From an uncultured Oscillospiraceae bacterium (GTDB taxonomy: Bacteria > Bacillota > Clostridia > Oscillospirales > Oscillospiraceae): DNA of 26,994 nucleotides. The DNA lies in assembly GCA_948616425.1 (NCBI GenBank), contig CAPGBJ010000116.1, forward strand, positions 1 to 26,994, in the 5' to 3' direction. This document shows positions 1 to 7,648 of the stretch, in pieces (position 1 is the stretch's first letter; each line of letters begins with the position of its first letter). Position numbers and translations under genes: made by a program. The notes under the pieces are model-generated. The model did not search any database, was not told the origin of the DNA, and saw nothing but the letters and a program-made list of their open reading frames with translations.

Positions 1-367
1 CCACCTCGTCCAGTTTCTTGAGTCGGTCCATGACCAGTTCGCCAATTTGCGCGGAGCTAATTTCTCGCTCCATCTGATTTTGCAGGACCTGCTCGATCTC
101 CGCTACCAATGCCTCCATGGACTGGTAGGGGACAGGACGCTTTTCACAGGCCCGAATTACTCCGCCTATCACTTTGCTTCGGTCAAAGCTCTGGCGGCTG
201 CCGTCCTTCTTGATGACCATCAGCGGTAAGCTCTCCATAGTCTCATAGGTGGTAAACCGTTTGTGGCAGGACAGACACTCCCGCCGCCGCCGAATGCTGG
301 ACCCCTCGTCAGCGGGGCGGGAATCCACAACTTTGCTCTCTAAATAGGCGCAGTAGGGACATTTCAT
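1..367 (-). CDS. nrdR: Transcriptional repressor NrdR, 3' end cut by window edge
   Basis: NrdR is a zinc-ribbon/ATP-cone repressor of ribonucleotide reductase genes. The first ~122 codons are visible. They begin with MKCPYCAYLESKVVDSRP, giving zinc ligands C3 and C6, and CLSC follows at 31-34, the classical four-Cys ribbon. After an Arg-rich stretch (RRRRE) comes the ATP-cone start (LPLMVIKKDGSRQSFDRSKV, about 47-66). The usual length is about 150-170 aa, so roughly 30-40 residues lie outside the window. The ATG at 367 is preceded by AGGAGG and by a consensus promoter. It has no reductase gene next to it here. I saw no clear NrdR box at its own promoter. Family assignment is very secure. Confidence 0.96.
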   Translation of the reverse strand, partial: MKCPYCAYLESKVVDSRPADEGSSIRRRRECLSCHKRFTTYETMESLPLMVIKKDGSRQSFDRSKVIGGVIRACEKRPVPYQSMEALVAEIEQVLQNQMEREISSAQIGELVMDRLKKLDEV

Positions 368-408
368 GGCGTATACCTCCTGTTGTGTTTGGGGGAGTTT
401 ATTAACAG

Positions 409-437
409 AGTATACCACAAAATATCCAATTTGTCAA
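409..437 (-). promoter_or_regulatory. Sigma-A promoter of nrdR
   Basis: On the minus strand, TTGACA (432-437) and TATACT (409-414) are separated by exactly 17 bp. They lie about 40 bp upstream of the nrdR start codon. The -35 box matches consensus perfectly and the -10 box matches five of six bases. Confidence 0.8.
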
Positions 438-504
438 AAATTACATGGCGGGTTGAGCTGGTTGTTTCTTGGGTCCGCGAGATATGGGGCCGACGATTTC
501 ACAG

Positions 505-1827
505 CTATGCCCAGGGTAGCCAGCTGCCGCTACTGCGGGCATCCATCACGTCCAACGCCCCATCCAGCATTCCGGCAGCGTCTGCCATTGTGAGTGATTC
601 GCTCAGCTGGGCGACACCGGCAGTTTCAGAGCGGATGATGCCGGAGGCGGACAGGTTGGCCGCTGCCTGAGCGGCCCAGTAGTTGGGGGAGTCGGCGGAG
701 AAGACGGCCACGGGGACGTCAGTGATATCCAGAAGATTGTTCAGCATAACCGCGGCCTCGGCCCGGGAGATATTTTTTGAGGCGCCGAAGACAGGGGCGC
801 CGTTCTCGTCCCGCGTGCCCTGGACCACTCCCGCTTTCAGCGCAGCGGAAACAGCCCCTTTGGCCCAGGTGGGGATGGCGTCGTCATCAGAGAAACCGGT
901 GAGTGTGATGCCCTCCAAGTCCTCCAGCCCGGCTACCGACATAGCCATGGTCAAAAATTGGGCCCGGGTGACCGGCTGATCTGGGTCGAAGAAATACCGG
1001 CCATTTACATACCGGCCCACATAGATCCCCTGCTCAGCCAGACGGATGGCGGCCTTTTGGACGGGATGGCCCTCCAGGTCGGCATAGGTCACCTTGGTGT
1101 CAGGCTTGTCGATCCGCAGAGAAATTTTAGCTTCGGCGGAGGTGTTGCCCGCGGGGTCGATGGCTACATAGGTGAAGGAGTCGGAACCGGTTTTGTTTTC
1201 ATAGGGGGTGTAGACAAACTGGCTGGAGCCATCCTCCGCCAGAGTGACTGAACCGCGGGCCGGAGTGGAGGTGAGCTGGAAGGTAAGCGCGTCCCCTTCG
1301 CCGTCCACAGCGTCGAAATAGCCGGTAATGGCCACATTTTTATAGGTGGTCAGCTCCATGTTCCGGGCTACGGGAGGGTTGTTCTCTTGATCTAAGAGGT
1401 AGATGGTTACAGTGGACTGTCGGGTCTCCTGAGCGGAGGAGAAAGAGGGGGTGAAGAGCAGTGTGGTGGTTGTGGTTGTAGGGTCCTGAGAGCTCTGAAA
1501 GCGCAGCCCTGCCAGGGCAGAGGCGTCTACAAAGGAGCCCCGCTCCACAGGCTGTCCGCCGATGCACAGAGTGCCTGCGCCGGGGTCTGGCAGGGCGTCA
1601 AGGGTGATACCGTTGAGGGTGGCCTTGTTGTCCGTCTTGACCACAAAGTCCGTCTGTTCAAAGGCGATGATGGAACCAATCAGGCCGTTTTTAGAGAAGT
1701 CCTCCACATAGGGGGCGTCCGTTTTCTTATTCCAGAAGAAAGCGGAGGCGGGGAGGACCAGGGAAGCGGCCAGGGCCAGCGCCAGAAGGGGCGCTGCCGC
1801 CCGGCGAAGGGAGAATGAGCGGTTCAT
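505..1827 (-). CDS. Secreted SLH-domain surface protein with cadherin-like domain
   Basis: A 440-aa exported protein probably held on the cell wall. Residues 1-29 form a signal peptide (basic MNRSFSLRRAAAP, then a hydrophobic core ending in PASA). About 45-148 look like a beta-rich domain with a Thr run (TTTTTT, 117-122). Residues 150-239 resemble a cadherin-like/tandem Ig repeat (NNPPVARNMELTTYKNVAITG, ending in the typical GSDSFTYVAIDPAGNTS). Residues from about 246 hold three SLH repeats, the first with VTRAQFLTMAMSVAGL. The third is degenerate. A strong TAAGGAGG site precedes the ATG. SLH repeats usually bind pyruvylated secondary wall polysaccharide. The ligand or partner of the beta domains cannot be told from sequence. 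It is transcribed alone, between cysK and nrdR on the same strand. Confidence 0.88.
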   Translation of the reverse strand: MNRSFSLRRAAAPLLALALAASLVLPASAFFWNKKTDAPYVEDFSKNGLIGSIIAFEQTDFVVKTDNKATLNGITLDALPDPGAGTLCIGGQPVERGSFVDASALAGLRFQSSQDPTTTTTTLLFTPSFSSAQETRQSTVTIYLLDQENNPPVARNMELTTYKNVAITGYFDAVDGEGDALTFQLTSTPARGSVTLAEDGSSQFVYTPYENKTGSDSFTYVAIDPAGNTSAEAKISLRIDKPDTKVTYADLEGHPVQKAAIRLAEQGIYVGRYVNGRYFFDPDQPVTRAQFLTMAMSVAGLEDLEGITLTGFSDDDAIPTWAKGAVSAALKAGVVQGTRDENGAPVFGASKNISRAEAAVMLNNLLDITDVPVAVFSADSPNYWAAQAAANLSASGIIRSETAGVAQLSESLTMADAAGMLDGALDVMDARSSGSWLPWA

Positions 1828-1924
1828 AGGATACCTCCTTAAAAATGGATGTATCCCTAGTGTTTTGCCGTTGGAGGGAAATTATGCGATGAGAATATTT
1901 GTCAATGGAAAACAGGGCGGCTCG

Positions 1925-2860
1925 TCAGGGCGCTGCAAACATGGGGGAGGAGAGATACCGGTCTCCAGAGTCTGGGAGGATGGTCACAATGGTTTTGCTT
2001 GCATAGGAGTCGGAACGAGCCAGCTGCCCCGCGGCCCAAAGGGCGGCGCCGGAGGAGATACCTACTAGGATGCCTTCCCGCAGTACGGCCTCCCGACCCA
2101 GGGCATAGGCATCCTGGTCACTCACCCGAATGACTTGGTCATAGCAGTTCCGGTCCAGCGCGGCAGGGATAAAATTGGCCCCGATGCCCTGAATTCCATG
2201 GGGGCCGGCAGGACCTCCGGACAGAAGAGGGGAGGCATCTGGCTCTACCGCTACGACATGGATGCGGGAATTTTGTTCTTTCAGATACCGGGCGGTGCCG
2301 GACAGGGTGCCCCCAGTTCCTACACAGGCCACCAGGACATCCACCTGACCCTGTGTGTCCCGCCAGATCTCTGGTCCGGTGGTGCGGTAGTGTGCCTCTG
2401 GCCCGGCAGGATTTTCAAACTGCTGGGGCATGAAACTGCCGGGGATGGAGGCGAGCAGTGACTGGGCCTTTTCCACGGCGCCCTGCATCCCGGCAGAGCC
2501 GGGGGTGAGGACCAGCTGGGCGCCGTAGGCAGACAACATCGTTCTGCGTTCAGCGGACATGGAGTCCGGCATAGTGAGAATGACCCGATAGCCCCGGGCG
2601 GCGGCAACCATTGCAAGACCGATGCCAGTATTTCCGGAGGTGGGCTCAATGATAGTGCCGCCAGGTTGCAGCAGTCCCCGGGCCTCTGCGTCGTCAATGA
2701 GAGATACAGCCAGCCGATCCTTGGCGGAACCGGCAGGGTTGAGACATTCCAGCTTGGCCAACACAGTGGCCCGCCAGTCCATCTGGGCACTGAGGCGGGA
2801 GAGGTGGAGAAGAGGGGTGTTGCCTATCAGCTGTTCTACACTGTGATAGATTACCGCCAT
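1925..2860 (-). CDS. cysK: Cysteine synthase (O-acetylserine sulfhydrylase)
   Basis: PLP enzyme making L-cysteine from O-acetylserine and sulfide in the cytosol. At 311 aa it has the normal family length. The motifs are in order: NPAGSAKDR with the Schiff-base Lys at 47, the substrate loop PTSGNTG (73-79), the phosphate-binding GTGGT (181-185), GISSGAA (267-273) and the C-terminal PDSGDRYLS (296-304). No cystathionine beta-synthase regulatory domain is attached. The Lys motif reads NPAGSAKDR, where many CysK have NPAASVKDR, a mild variation that does not argue against activity. No serine acetyltransferase gene is nearby. The gene has its own consensus promoter just after the upstream SSB-like gene. 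Distinguishing CysK from CysM would need a tree. Confidence 0.95.
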   Translation of the reverse strand: MAVIYHSVEQLIGNTPLLHLSRLSAQMDWRATVLAKLECLNPAGSAKDRLAVSLIDDAEARGLLQPGGTIIEPTSGNTGIGLAMVAAARGYRVILTMPDSMSAERRTMLSAYGAQLVLTPGSAGMQGAVEKAQSLLASIPGSFMPQQFENPAGPEAHYRTTGPEIWRDTQGQVDVLVACVGTGGTLSGTARYLKEQNSRIHVVAVEPDASPLLSGGPAGPHGIQGIGANFIPAALDRNCYDQVIRVSDQDAYALGREAVLREGILVGISSGAALWAAGQLARSDSYASKTIVTILPDSGDRYLSSPMFAAP

Positions 2861-2967
2861 AAAAACCTTCCTTTCCAGGTTGGGATTCTACCTCAATCTT
2901 GTCAATCGGGCCGGCAGCAGACAGGGGTGGGCCACCTGGGCGGGGCGGCAAGATTGTATGTAATAGT

Positions 2968-2996
2968 ATCTTACCCGGAAGGGGGACGGGTGTCAA
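2968..2996 (-). promoter_or_regulatory. Sigma-A promoter of cysK
   Basis: On the minus strand, TTGACA (2991-2996) and TAAGAT (2968-2973) are separated by 17 bp. The -35 box sits only two bases beyond the stop codon of the upstream SSB-like gene. This predicts an untranslated leader of roughly 100 nt before cysK. I saw no T-box or other known riboswitch core in that leader. Confidence 0.7.
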
Positions 2997-2998
2997 TG

Positions 2999-3613
2999 TC
3001 AGTTCTGGGGCTCCTCGTCCTGGGTAAGGGACATAATAGACACTTCAAAAGCGGTTCGCTCCTGAAGCTGGCCGTCTACCTCCTTGGTGTAGATGCGGCT
3101 CTGCAACCGCCCCTCCAGAGCCAGGTGGTCCCCCACCTCCATGGACCCGCACCGGTAAGCCAGACTGCCCCAGGCGATACAGGGCAGGTAGTCTGCCCGG
3201 CCGTATCGGCGGTTGATGGCCAAGATCATATCACAGATGGTGCGGCCCAGAGGTGTGGCCCGGAGGGCGGGAGGTTTACAGAGCGTTCCAGATAGCTCGA
3301 GACGGTTTTCGTCCTCCCCATCCTCCTGGGAGAGCTCCCGGGCAAAAACGCTGACCACTAGACGGCGGCCCACACCGCTGCGGTTGTTAAAGGTGCGTAC
3401 CTCTCCCCGGACCGTGAGAGGGGCCCCTGGTTCCAAGACGAGATTGGCCAGCTGCTCCTGCGCTGCGACCACATGGAGCGTATCTTCCGCTCCGGATAGG
3501 CGGCGCACCGCCAGGGGAATCATGAGGTATTCCACACCGTGGTTGATGTGGGAGGATATGGGAGGGGCAGACACCTGTCCCCGGAGGAAGATCTTATTCC
3601 TGTTGGCCTGCAT
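2999..3613 (-). CDS. SSB-like protein with two OB folds
   Basis: A 204-aa protein that looks like two single-stranded-DNA-binding OB domains in tandem. The first (about 5-92) starts NKIFLRGQVSAPP and contains LTVRGEVRTFNN. The second (about 102-195) starts NRLELSGTLCKPPALRATPLG and contains TICDMILAINRRYGRADYLP, CIAWGSLA and DHLALEGRLQSR. This second half matches the classical SSB pattern. Normal SSB is one OB fold of about 110 aa plus an acidic tail ending DDDIPF. Here the tail is short and acidic (TQDEEPQN) without that tip, so docking of SSB-interacting proteins is doubtful. Its role could be in replication, recombination or competence. It lies downstream of the TPM operon terminator, with AGGAG before the ATG, and is probably transcribed on its own. 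Confidence 0.78.
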   Translation of the reverse strand: MQANRNKIFLRGQVSAPPISSHINHGVEYLMIPLAVRRLSGAEDTLHVVAAQEQLANLVLEPGAPLTVRGEVRTFNNRSGVGRRLVVSVFARELSQEDGEDENRLELSGTLCKPPALRATPLGRTICDMILAINRRYGRADYLPCIAWGSLAYRCGSMEVGDHLALEGRLQSRIYTKEVDGQLQERTAFEVSIMSLTQDEEPQN

Positions 3614-3698
3614 AAAGCAACACTCCTATACGCGATGTCATAAGGTATCGGTTGCTTCCATCCTATGCTGAGGCGGGGAAGGGTATGTCCAAAAGAAA

Positions 3699-3730
3699 TT
3701 CCCCCAAGAGAATTCTTTCTCTTGGGGGAG
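3699..3730 (-). terminator. Terminator of the xpaC-telA-TPM operon
   Basis: A 12-bp perfect stem, 3701-3712 paired with 3717-3728 (CCCCCAAGAGAA and its complement), has a 4-nt loop. On the minus strand it is followed by TTTCTTTT. It starts 15 bases after the TPM gene's stop codon. The plus-strand side has no T-run, so it acts for the minus strand. Confidence 0.85.
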
Positions 3731-3744
3731 AATCGTATTGAAAA

Positions 3745-4851
3745 TCAGCGGCGTCCGCCAAAGCCGCCGCCCCGGGAACCGCCTCCGAAGCCTCCAGAGC
3801 GGCCCCCTCCGAAGCCACCCCCTCGGGAACCGCCGAAACCGCCGGAACGGCCGCCTCCAAAGGAGCCTCCGCCGAAGCTGCCCCCAAAGCCGCCGGAACG
3901 GCCGCCGCCAGAGGGGCGTCCGCCAAAGGTGCCGCCCCCTCTGGGGCCCCGGTTACCCGCGCCTCCAAAGCCGCTGGAACTACCTCCGCCAAAGCCTCCG
4001 CCGAAGCCGCCGCCAGGGCGGCTGCCGGGTCCGCCCGGCCCTCTGGGGGGACGGGGAGGAGGAGGCGGAGGCTGCCGCCAGTGCCGGCGGTACCAGCCGG
4101 TGCCCGGTCCGTGCCAAAAGAAGATGGGCCGGAACATGACCGGGGGACTGGCTACGCCATAGTACCGGGTGCGGTAGGCGTTGTAGCGGGTCCGGTCGAT
4201 GGCGTTGACGACCAGTACAAGGGCGATGAGAATTATGGCCAGCATAACGACGCCTGCCACCCGGTTCTCACCGGCACTGGATACCGGATAGTCTGTGCCA
4301 GCCTGAGCGTTGCCCAGGCCGAAGTTTACATAATAAACCTCGTTGAGGACACTGTAAAAGTGCAGAATTGTCTGCTCATCCAGGTTGCCGGACAAGATAC
4401 GTTCCAGCTCGGAGGTCACCTTATTGGTCAAAATGGTGGAGAAATCGTCACCAGGGACCACGAACCAGTCCCCGTCCCGGGTGGAGATGGCCAGAAGGGC
4501 GTCGCCCTCGCCCAGTCCCATGTCAATGCCCTGGTCCCAGGCAAAATTTTCCAGACTGCCGCCTGGATTTTCTGTGGTGACAACCGCTACCACGCTGTTG
4601 TAGCGATAATCCCAGTTGGCGTTGTAGAGGCTGATCTGCCGCTGGGTGGAGGCGGACAAGATGCCGGCGTCATCCCAGATCCATTTATCATAATTGGAGG
4701 TGGACAGAGTGACATCCAGGCCGGCGCTGGAGGCGGGGGCATTGGCGTCGGGAACGGGTGTGGATTCTTTTGACAGTCCGATTCCGACAGCCCCCACGAT
4801 CATCACGGCGGTAAGCAGCCAAGCAAACCAGGTTTTTTGGAACAGTTTCAT
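3745..4851 (-). CDS. TPM-domain membrane protein with Gly-rich tail
   Basis: A 368-aa membrane protein. An N-terminal signal anchor (about 8-26) is followed by a TPM fold (about 55-178; motifs KWIWDDAGILSAS, NSVVAVVTTEN, MGLGEGDALLAIST). A transmembrane helix follows at about 198-217 (VAGVVMLAIILIALVLVVNA), then an Arg/Tyr-rich linker, a Pro run (261-266) and about 100 residues of Gly/Arg/Ser/Phe repeats (GGFGGG, SGGFGG) to the end. TPM-family proteins (YgcG, Psb32 and others) are linked to membrane-protein quality control or phosphatase-like activity, but function here is unproven. The TPM part should face the outside and the Gly-rich tail the cytosol, if the first helix is uncleaved or cleaved as usual. 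It is the last gene of the operon, one base after the preceding stop codon, so translation is probably coupled. Confidence 0.82.
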   Translation of the reverse strand: MKLFQKTWFAWLLTAVMIVGAVGIGLSKESTPVPDANAPASSAGLDVTLSTSNYDKWIWDDAGILSASTQRQISLYNANWDYRYNSVVAVVTTENPGGSLENFAWDQGIDMGLGEGDALLAISTRDGDWFVVPGDDFSTILTNKVTSELERILSGNLDEQTILHFYSVLNEVYYVNFGLGNAQAGTDYPVSSAGENRVAGVVMLAIILIALVLVVNAIDRTRYNAYRTRYYGVASPPVMFRPIFFWHGPGTGWYRRHWRQPPPPPPRPPRGPGGPGSRPGGGFGGGFGGGSSSGFGGAGNRGPRGGGTFGGRPSGGGRSGGFGGSFGGGSFGGGRSGGFGGSRGGGFGGGRSGGFGGGSRGGGFGGRR

Positions 4852-4852
4852 C

Positions 4853-5455
4853 TCAGTTTCCTTTCAAAACAGATGGGTCCTCCATCTGGATAGAGCACTC
4901 TGTCCACCCCGGGATGCGCTTCCAGTTTTCCAGCCACTCCAGCTGGAAGCCAGTGGAGGAATACCCCCGTCCTTGAAAGAAGTATTCCTGGGGGAACACG
5001 TCCTTGCCGATCCAGCGCAGCTTCTCTCCCGGCATAGTGTAGTCAAAGCTCCATCCCTGCCAATAGCCCACCATCTCATCCCCGAAGGGATTATCGTACT
5101 CCGGCCGGGCAATCATCGGCCCCTCAGCCGCCCGATTCGTGGGTGGGAGGGCGATAAACATGGGGTTCTCCCCGCCCAGTCCGGCCCGGTAGCCCATCAG
5201 CCACATGGTCAGGTTCATCAAATCATAAAATGTTCCAGGTCTGGGCCAACGCAAGAGGGTCCACTTTTCCTGCCCAGGCAGGGAAGCAATCTGGAACGGG
5301 AAAGGCGACGGGCACTCCTTGGCGCAGATGTCTGGGTATTCCCTCAAAAGCTGGATCGCCTGCTCAATAGGGCAGTTAACCACGGAAAAACAGGTGTAGC
5401 CGGTCAAGTCAAAGGGCAGTTCAGGATGCCCGGCAGGCTCATTCGGCATGTTCAT
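4853..5455 (-). CDS. Unknown 200-aa protein in the TelA operon
   Basis: I do not recognise this family. The product is 200 aa, cytosolic by appearance (no signal peptide or membrane helix), rich in Trp, Pro and aromatic residues. Segments include CFSVVNCPIEQAIQLLREYP (about 22-41), EKWTLLRWPRPGTFYDLMNLTMWLMGY (about 63-89), a YDNPFGDEMVGYWQGWSFDY region in the middle, and WLENWKRIPGW near the end. It begins 6 bases after telA and ends 1 base before the TPM gene, so it is a true operon member. Starts at M1 or M3 are both possible. The codon use and GC content look like its neighbours, giving no sign of recent transfer. Guilt by association suggests a role with TelA/XpaC/TPM at the envelope. 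Confidence 0.8.
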   Translation of the reverse strand: MNMPNEPAGHPELPFDLTGYTCFSVVNCPIEQAIQLLREYPDICAKECPSPFPFQIASLPGQEKWTLLRWPRPGTFYDLMNLTMWLMGYRAGLGGENPMFIALPPTNRAAEGPMIARPEYDNPFGDEMVGYWQGWSFDYTMPGEKLRWIGKDVFPQEYFFQGRGYSSTGFQLEWLENWKRIPGWTECSIQMEDPSVLKGN

Positions 5456-5461
5456 CGGATG

Positions 5462-6652
5462 TTACCCCCTCAGCTCCAGCAGCTTCAGTTTCAGCTCGCC
5501 CTCGATTCTTCCAAGCTCCTTTTCGGCCTCTTTCCGCTTCTGGGCGCCCTCGGTTTGGATTTTCATTACCTCGTCCAGGGTGGTGATGAGCTGTTGGTTG
5601 GTGTGCTGAAGAGTTTCGATGGAGACCACAGAACGCTCGGCCTCTCGGGCGGTCTCGATGGTGCCCATCTTCAGCATATCAGCGTTTTTCTGGAGCAGCT
5701 CATTGGTCATGTTGGTGACGGCGTTTTGGGCGGCGGTGGCCTGTCGGCTGTGCTCCAGGCCAAGAGCCAGCACCATCTGGCTTTTCCACAGGGGAATGGT
5801 GTTCACCAGAGAGGACTGAATCTTTTCCAGCATCTGGGTGTCGTTGTTTTGCAGCAGTCGGGTCTGGGGGCCCATCTGGATGGAGATCATCCGGGTCAGC
5901 TCCAGGTCGTGGAGCTTCTTTTCAAACCGGTTGCACAGGTTGGCGAAATCGTTGTAGGCCTGGGCGTCCTCCTGGGCGCCGGTGGTCTCCGCCTTCTTCT
6001 TCAGCTCGGCCAGGTCATGGGCGCGCAGATACTCCAGCCGCTTCTTGCCGGCCAAGATATACATGGTGAGTTCCTTGTAATACTTGGTATTCAGCTCATA
6101 CATCTGGTCGAACATGGCTACATCCTTCATCAGGGTGACCTGGTGGTTCTCCAGCACCTTGACGATTTTGTCCACGTTGACCTCGGCCTTGGAGTAGCTG
6201 GCTTTCATGGCCTCCAGCTCGTTGCGTTTTTTCTGGAAGAAGCCGCCGATGCCCTTTTTCTCAGGCTGGCCGAAGGTTTTCAGCTCCACCACCAGGGAGG
6301 ACAGAGCCTCCCCCACCTCGCCCAAATCCTTGGTCCTCACGTTGTTCAGGGCGCTCTCTGAGAAAGCGGCAATGTTTTTCTGGGCCGCCGCACCGTAATT
6401 GAGCACCAAGTTGCTGTCGGTGACGTCGATCTTCTGGGAGAAGTCCTCCACCATCTTCTTTTCCGCCTCGCTGAGCATGGACTCGTCCAGCTTGACGGCG
6501 TTGGCGTCACGGGCGGCCTGCGCCGCCTCGTCCACCTGGGGGGCAGCCGGGGCGGAGGGCTCCAAGATCAGCGCCGGGGCCTCCACCGCCTGGGCAGCGG
6601 CGGAGTCAAACGTCAGTTCTGGGGTGGTGTTCAGATTCAGTTCGTCACTCAT
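5462..6652 (-). CDS. telA: TelA-family toxic anion resistance protein
   Basis: A TelA/KlaA-like protein of 396 aa, linked in other bacteria to tellurite and other toxic anion or cell-envelope stress resistance; its biochemical activity is unknown. An acidic, Ala/Pro-rich N-terminal segment (to about 60) is followed by a long, nearly all-helical, coiled-coil-rich body. Family-like segments include QMYELNTKYYKELTMYILAG, SIQMGPQTRLLQNNDTQMLEKIQSS and the charged C-terminal helix with EAEKELGRIEGELKLKLLEL. An upstream in-frame ATG at 6682 would add 10 residues, but the ATG at 6652 has GGAGGAAG at ideal spacing and starts MSDELNLN, so I chose it. It follows xpaC on the same strand after a 135-base gap and precedes the unknown gene by 6 bases. 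Confidence 0.92.
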   Translation of the reverse strand: MSDELNLNTTPELTFDSAAAQAVEAPALILEPSAPAAPQVDEAAQAARDANAVKLDESMLSEAEKKMVEDFSQKIDVTDSNLVLNYGAAAQKNIAAFSESALNNVRTKDLGEVGEALSSLVVELKTFGQPEKKGIGGFFQKKRNELEAMKASYSKAEVNVDKIVKVLENHQVTLMKDVAMFDQMYELNTKYYKELTMYILAGKKRLEYLRAHDLAELKKKAETTGAQEDAQAYNDFANLCNRFEKKLHDLELTRMISIQMGPQTRLLQNNDTQMLEKIQSSLVNTIPLWKSQMVLALGLEHSRQATAAQNAVTNMTNELLQKNADMLKMGTIETAREAERSVVSIETLQHTNQQLITTLDEVMKIQTEGAQKRKEAEKELGRIEGELKLKLLELRG

Positions 6653-6787
6653 AAGATTCTTCCTCCAGTCGTTTGTTTTCAAAGTATTTTACCCAACTTC
6701 GTCCTGCAACAACGGCCACAGCGACCAGTACAATTGTGGGGACGGTTTGTAAAGTGTCTGCAATACAGGATGCGTTGTGACGAGGCT

Positions 6788-7483
6788 CTATAGCTCTAAA
6801 GTAGGACCTCCGGTTCCGCCTGTGGGGGTGGAGGGACCGGACAGGCCCTCCTGGGCCAAGAGGTTCTCCATTACGGTGATGTCGGTGGAGATGTCCAGGG
6901 CCTCGTCACCGAAGAGGGAATCCAGCTGTTTGTCAAAGGCGGTACACAGCGTGTCCAGCATCTGTTCCACCTTCTGCTTTGTGGTGTTGATGTTGCTGCC
7001 TGAAATACCGGCAGAGTCCATCCGGTCGTAGGCGTTCAGGAGCTTGATGGTGGTGGGGAGAAAGTAGTCCAGGAAACGGGAGATCTGAGGTTTTTGCTCG
7101 GGATGGGCAATGACGTAGTCAATAATCTTCCCTGTGACTTCCTCCAGATGATCGATTTGAGCGGAAATCTTCTCGTCTGGGATGGCGTCGTTGAGCCGGC
7201 GCAGCTCGGAGATGGCCCGATCCTTTTCCTTCTGGAGGGCAGCTACCTGGGGATCGACCTTTTCCCCTTTCTTGGGTTCCTGGTGTTTTTCACGGGCGGT
7301 GTCGGGGGTCTGATAGACCTCGTCGGGGAAAATGGCCTTGCCTGCCACAAAGGTGATGAGAGACAGTCCGGCGCACAGCGCGTAGTGCAGCGGGGCGCGC
7401 AGCGGGAAAAGCAGGGCATAGCTCAGCCAGACGAGACCTACCAGATAGATGGGTAGAACGGACGCCTTTTTGTGGGTAGTCAT
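6788..7483 (-). CDS. xpaC: XpaC-like 5-bromo-4-chloroindolyl phosphate hydrolysis family protein
   Basis: A 231-aa protein of the XpaC family, named after a Bacillus gene that gave X-phosphate hydrolysis, though whether the family are real phosphatases is unclear. Two membrane helices lie near the N-terminus (LPIYLVGLVWLSYALLF and YALCAGLSLITFVAGKAIF). After a charged linker comes a long helical cytosolic domain (about 75-215) containing the typical DYFLPTTIKLLNAYDRMD and VEQMLDTLCTAFDKQLDSLF. The tail is Gly/Pro/Thr-rich. The longer start at 7498 is less likely, because GGAGG is spaced correctly for the ATG at 7483 and overlaps the earlier start. The gene pairs with telA as in many Firmicutes and is first in the operon. 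Confidence 0.9.
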   Translation of the reverse strand: MTTHKKASVLPIYLVGLVWLSYALLFPLRAPLHYALCAGLSLITFVAGKAIFPDEVYQTPDTAREKHQEPKKGEKVDPQVAALQKEKDRAISELRRLNDAIPDEKISAQIDHLEEVTGKIIDYVIAHPEQKPQISRFLDYFLPTTIKLLNAYDRMDSAGISGSNINTTKQKVEQMLDTLCTAFDKQLDSLFGDEALDISTDITVMENLLAQEGLSGPSTPTGGTGGPTLEL

Positions 7484-7519
7484 AGCGTACCTCCGCATAA
7501 GTGGAATGTATTTGTCCCT

Positions 7520-7548
7520 ATTGTACCCCTAAGGGGCTGGGGTGTCAA
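7520..7548 (-). promoter_or_regulatory. Sigma-A promoter of the xpaC-telA operon
   Basis: On the minus strand, TTGACA (7543-7548) and TACAAT (7520-7525) are 17 bp apart. The spacer holds a small CCCCTnAGGGG dyad that could be an operator. The box faces away from the patatin gene's promoter, so the two units are divergent. Confidence 0.82.
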
Positions 7549-7572
7549 GAAATTTGACGGGTTTACAAATGG

Positions 7573-7602
7573 TTTACAAATTGAGAGGAAGAGAGGTATA
7601 AT
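7573..7602 (+). promoter_or_regulatory. Promoter of the patatin-like gene
   Basis: TTTACA (7573-7578) and a perfect TATAAT (7597-7602) are separated by 18 bp, 47 bases before the start codon. A 7-bp GC hairpin (7620-7626 paired with 7631-7637) sits in the leader directly before the GGGAGG ribosome binding site. Confidence 0.7.
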
Positions 7603-7648
7603 ATAGGTAAAAAGAAACGGCGCCCCAACCGGGGCGCGGGAGGTCTTT

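Noticed and set aside
1880..1912. TTGACA and CATAAT upstream of the first SLH gene
   Set aside because: The spacing is only about 13 bp, too short for sigma-A, so I did not list it as a promoter.
3665..4162. Pro-rich frame (PPKPPER repeats)
   Set aside because: Antisense to the Gly-rich tail of the TPM gene; the composition follows from the GC repeats.
4694..6361. 555-codon open frame on the plus strand
   Set aside because: It lies opposite telA and its neighbours, spans several real genes, has no ribosome binding site and shows no domain; it is a GC-rich antisense shadow.
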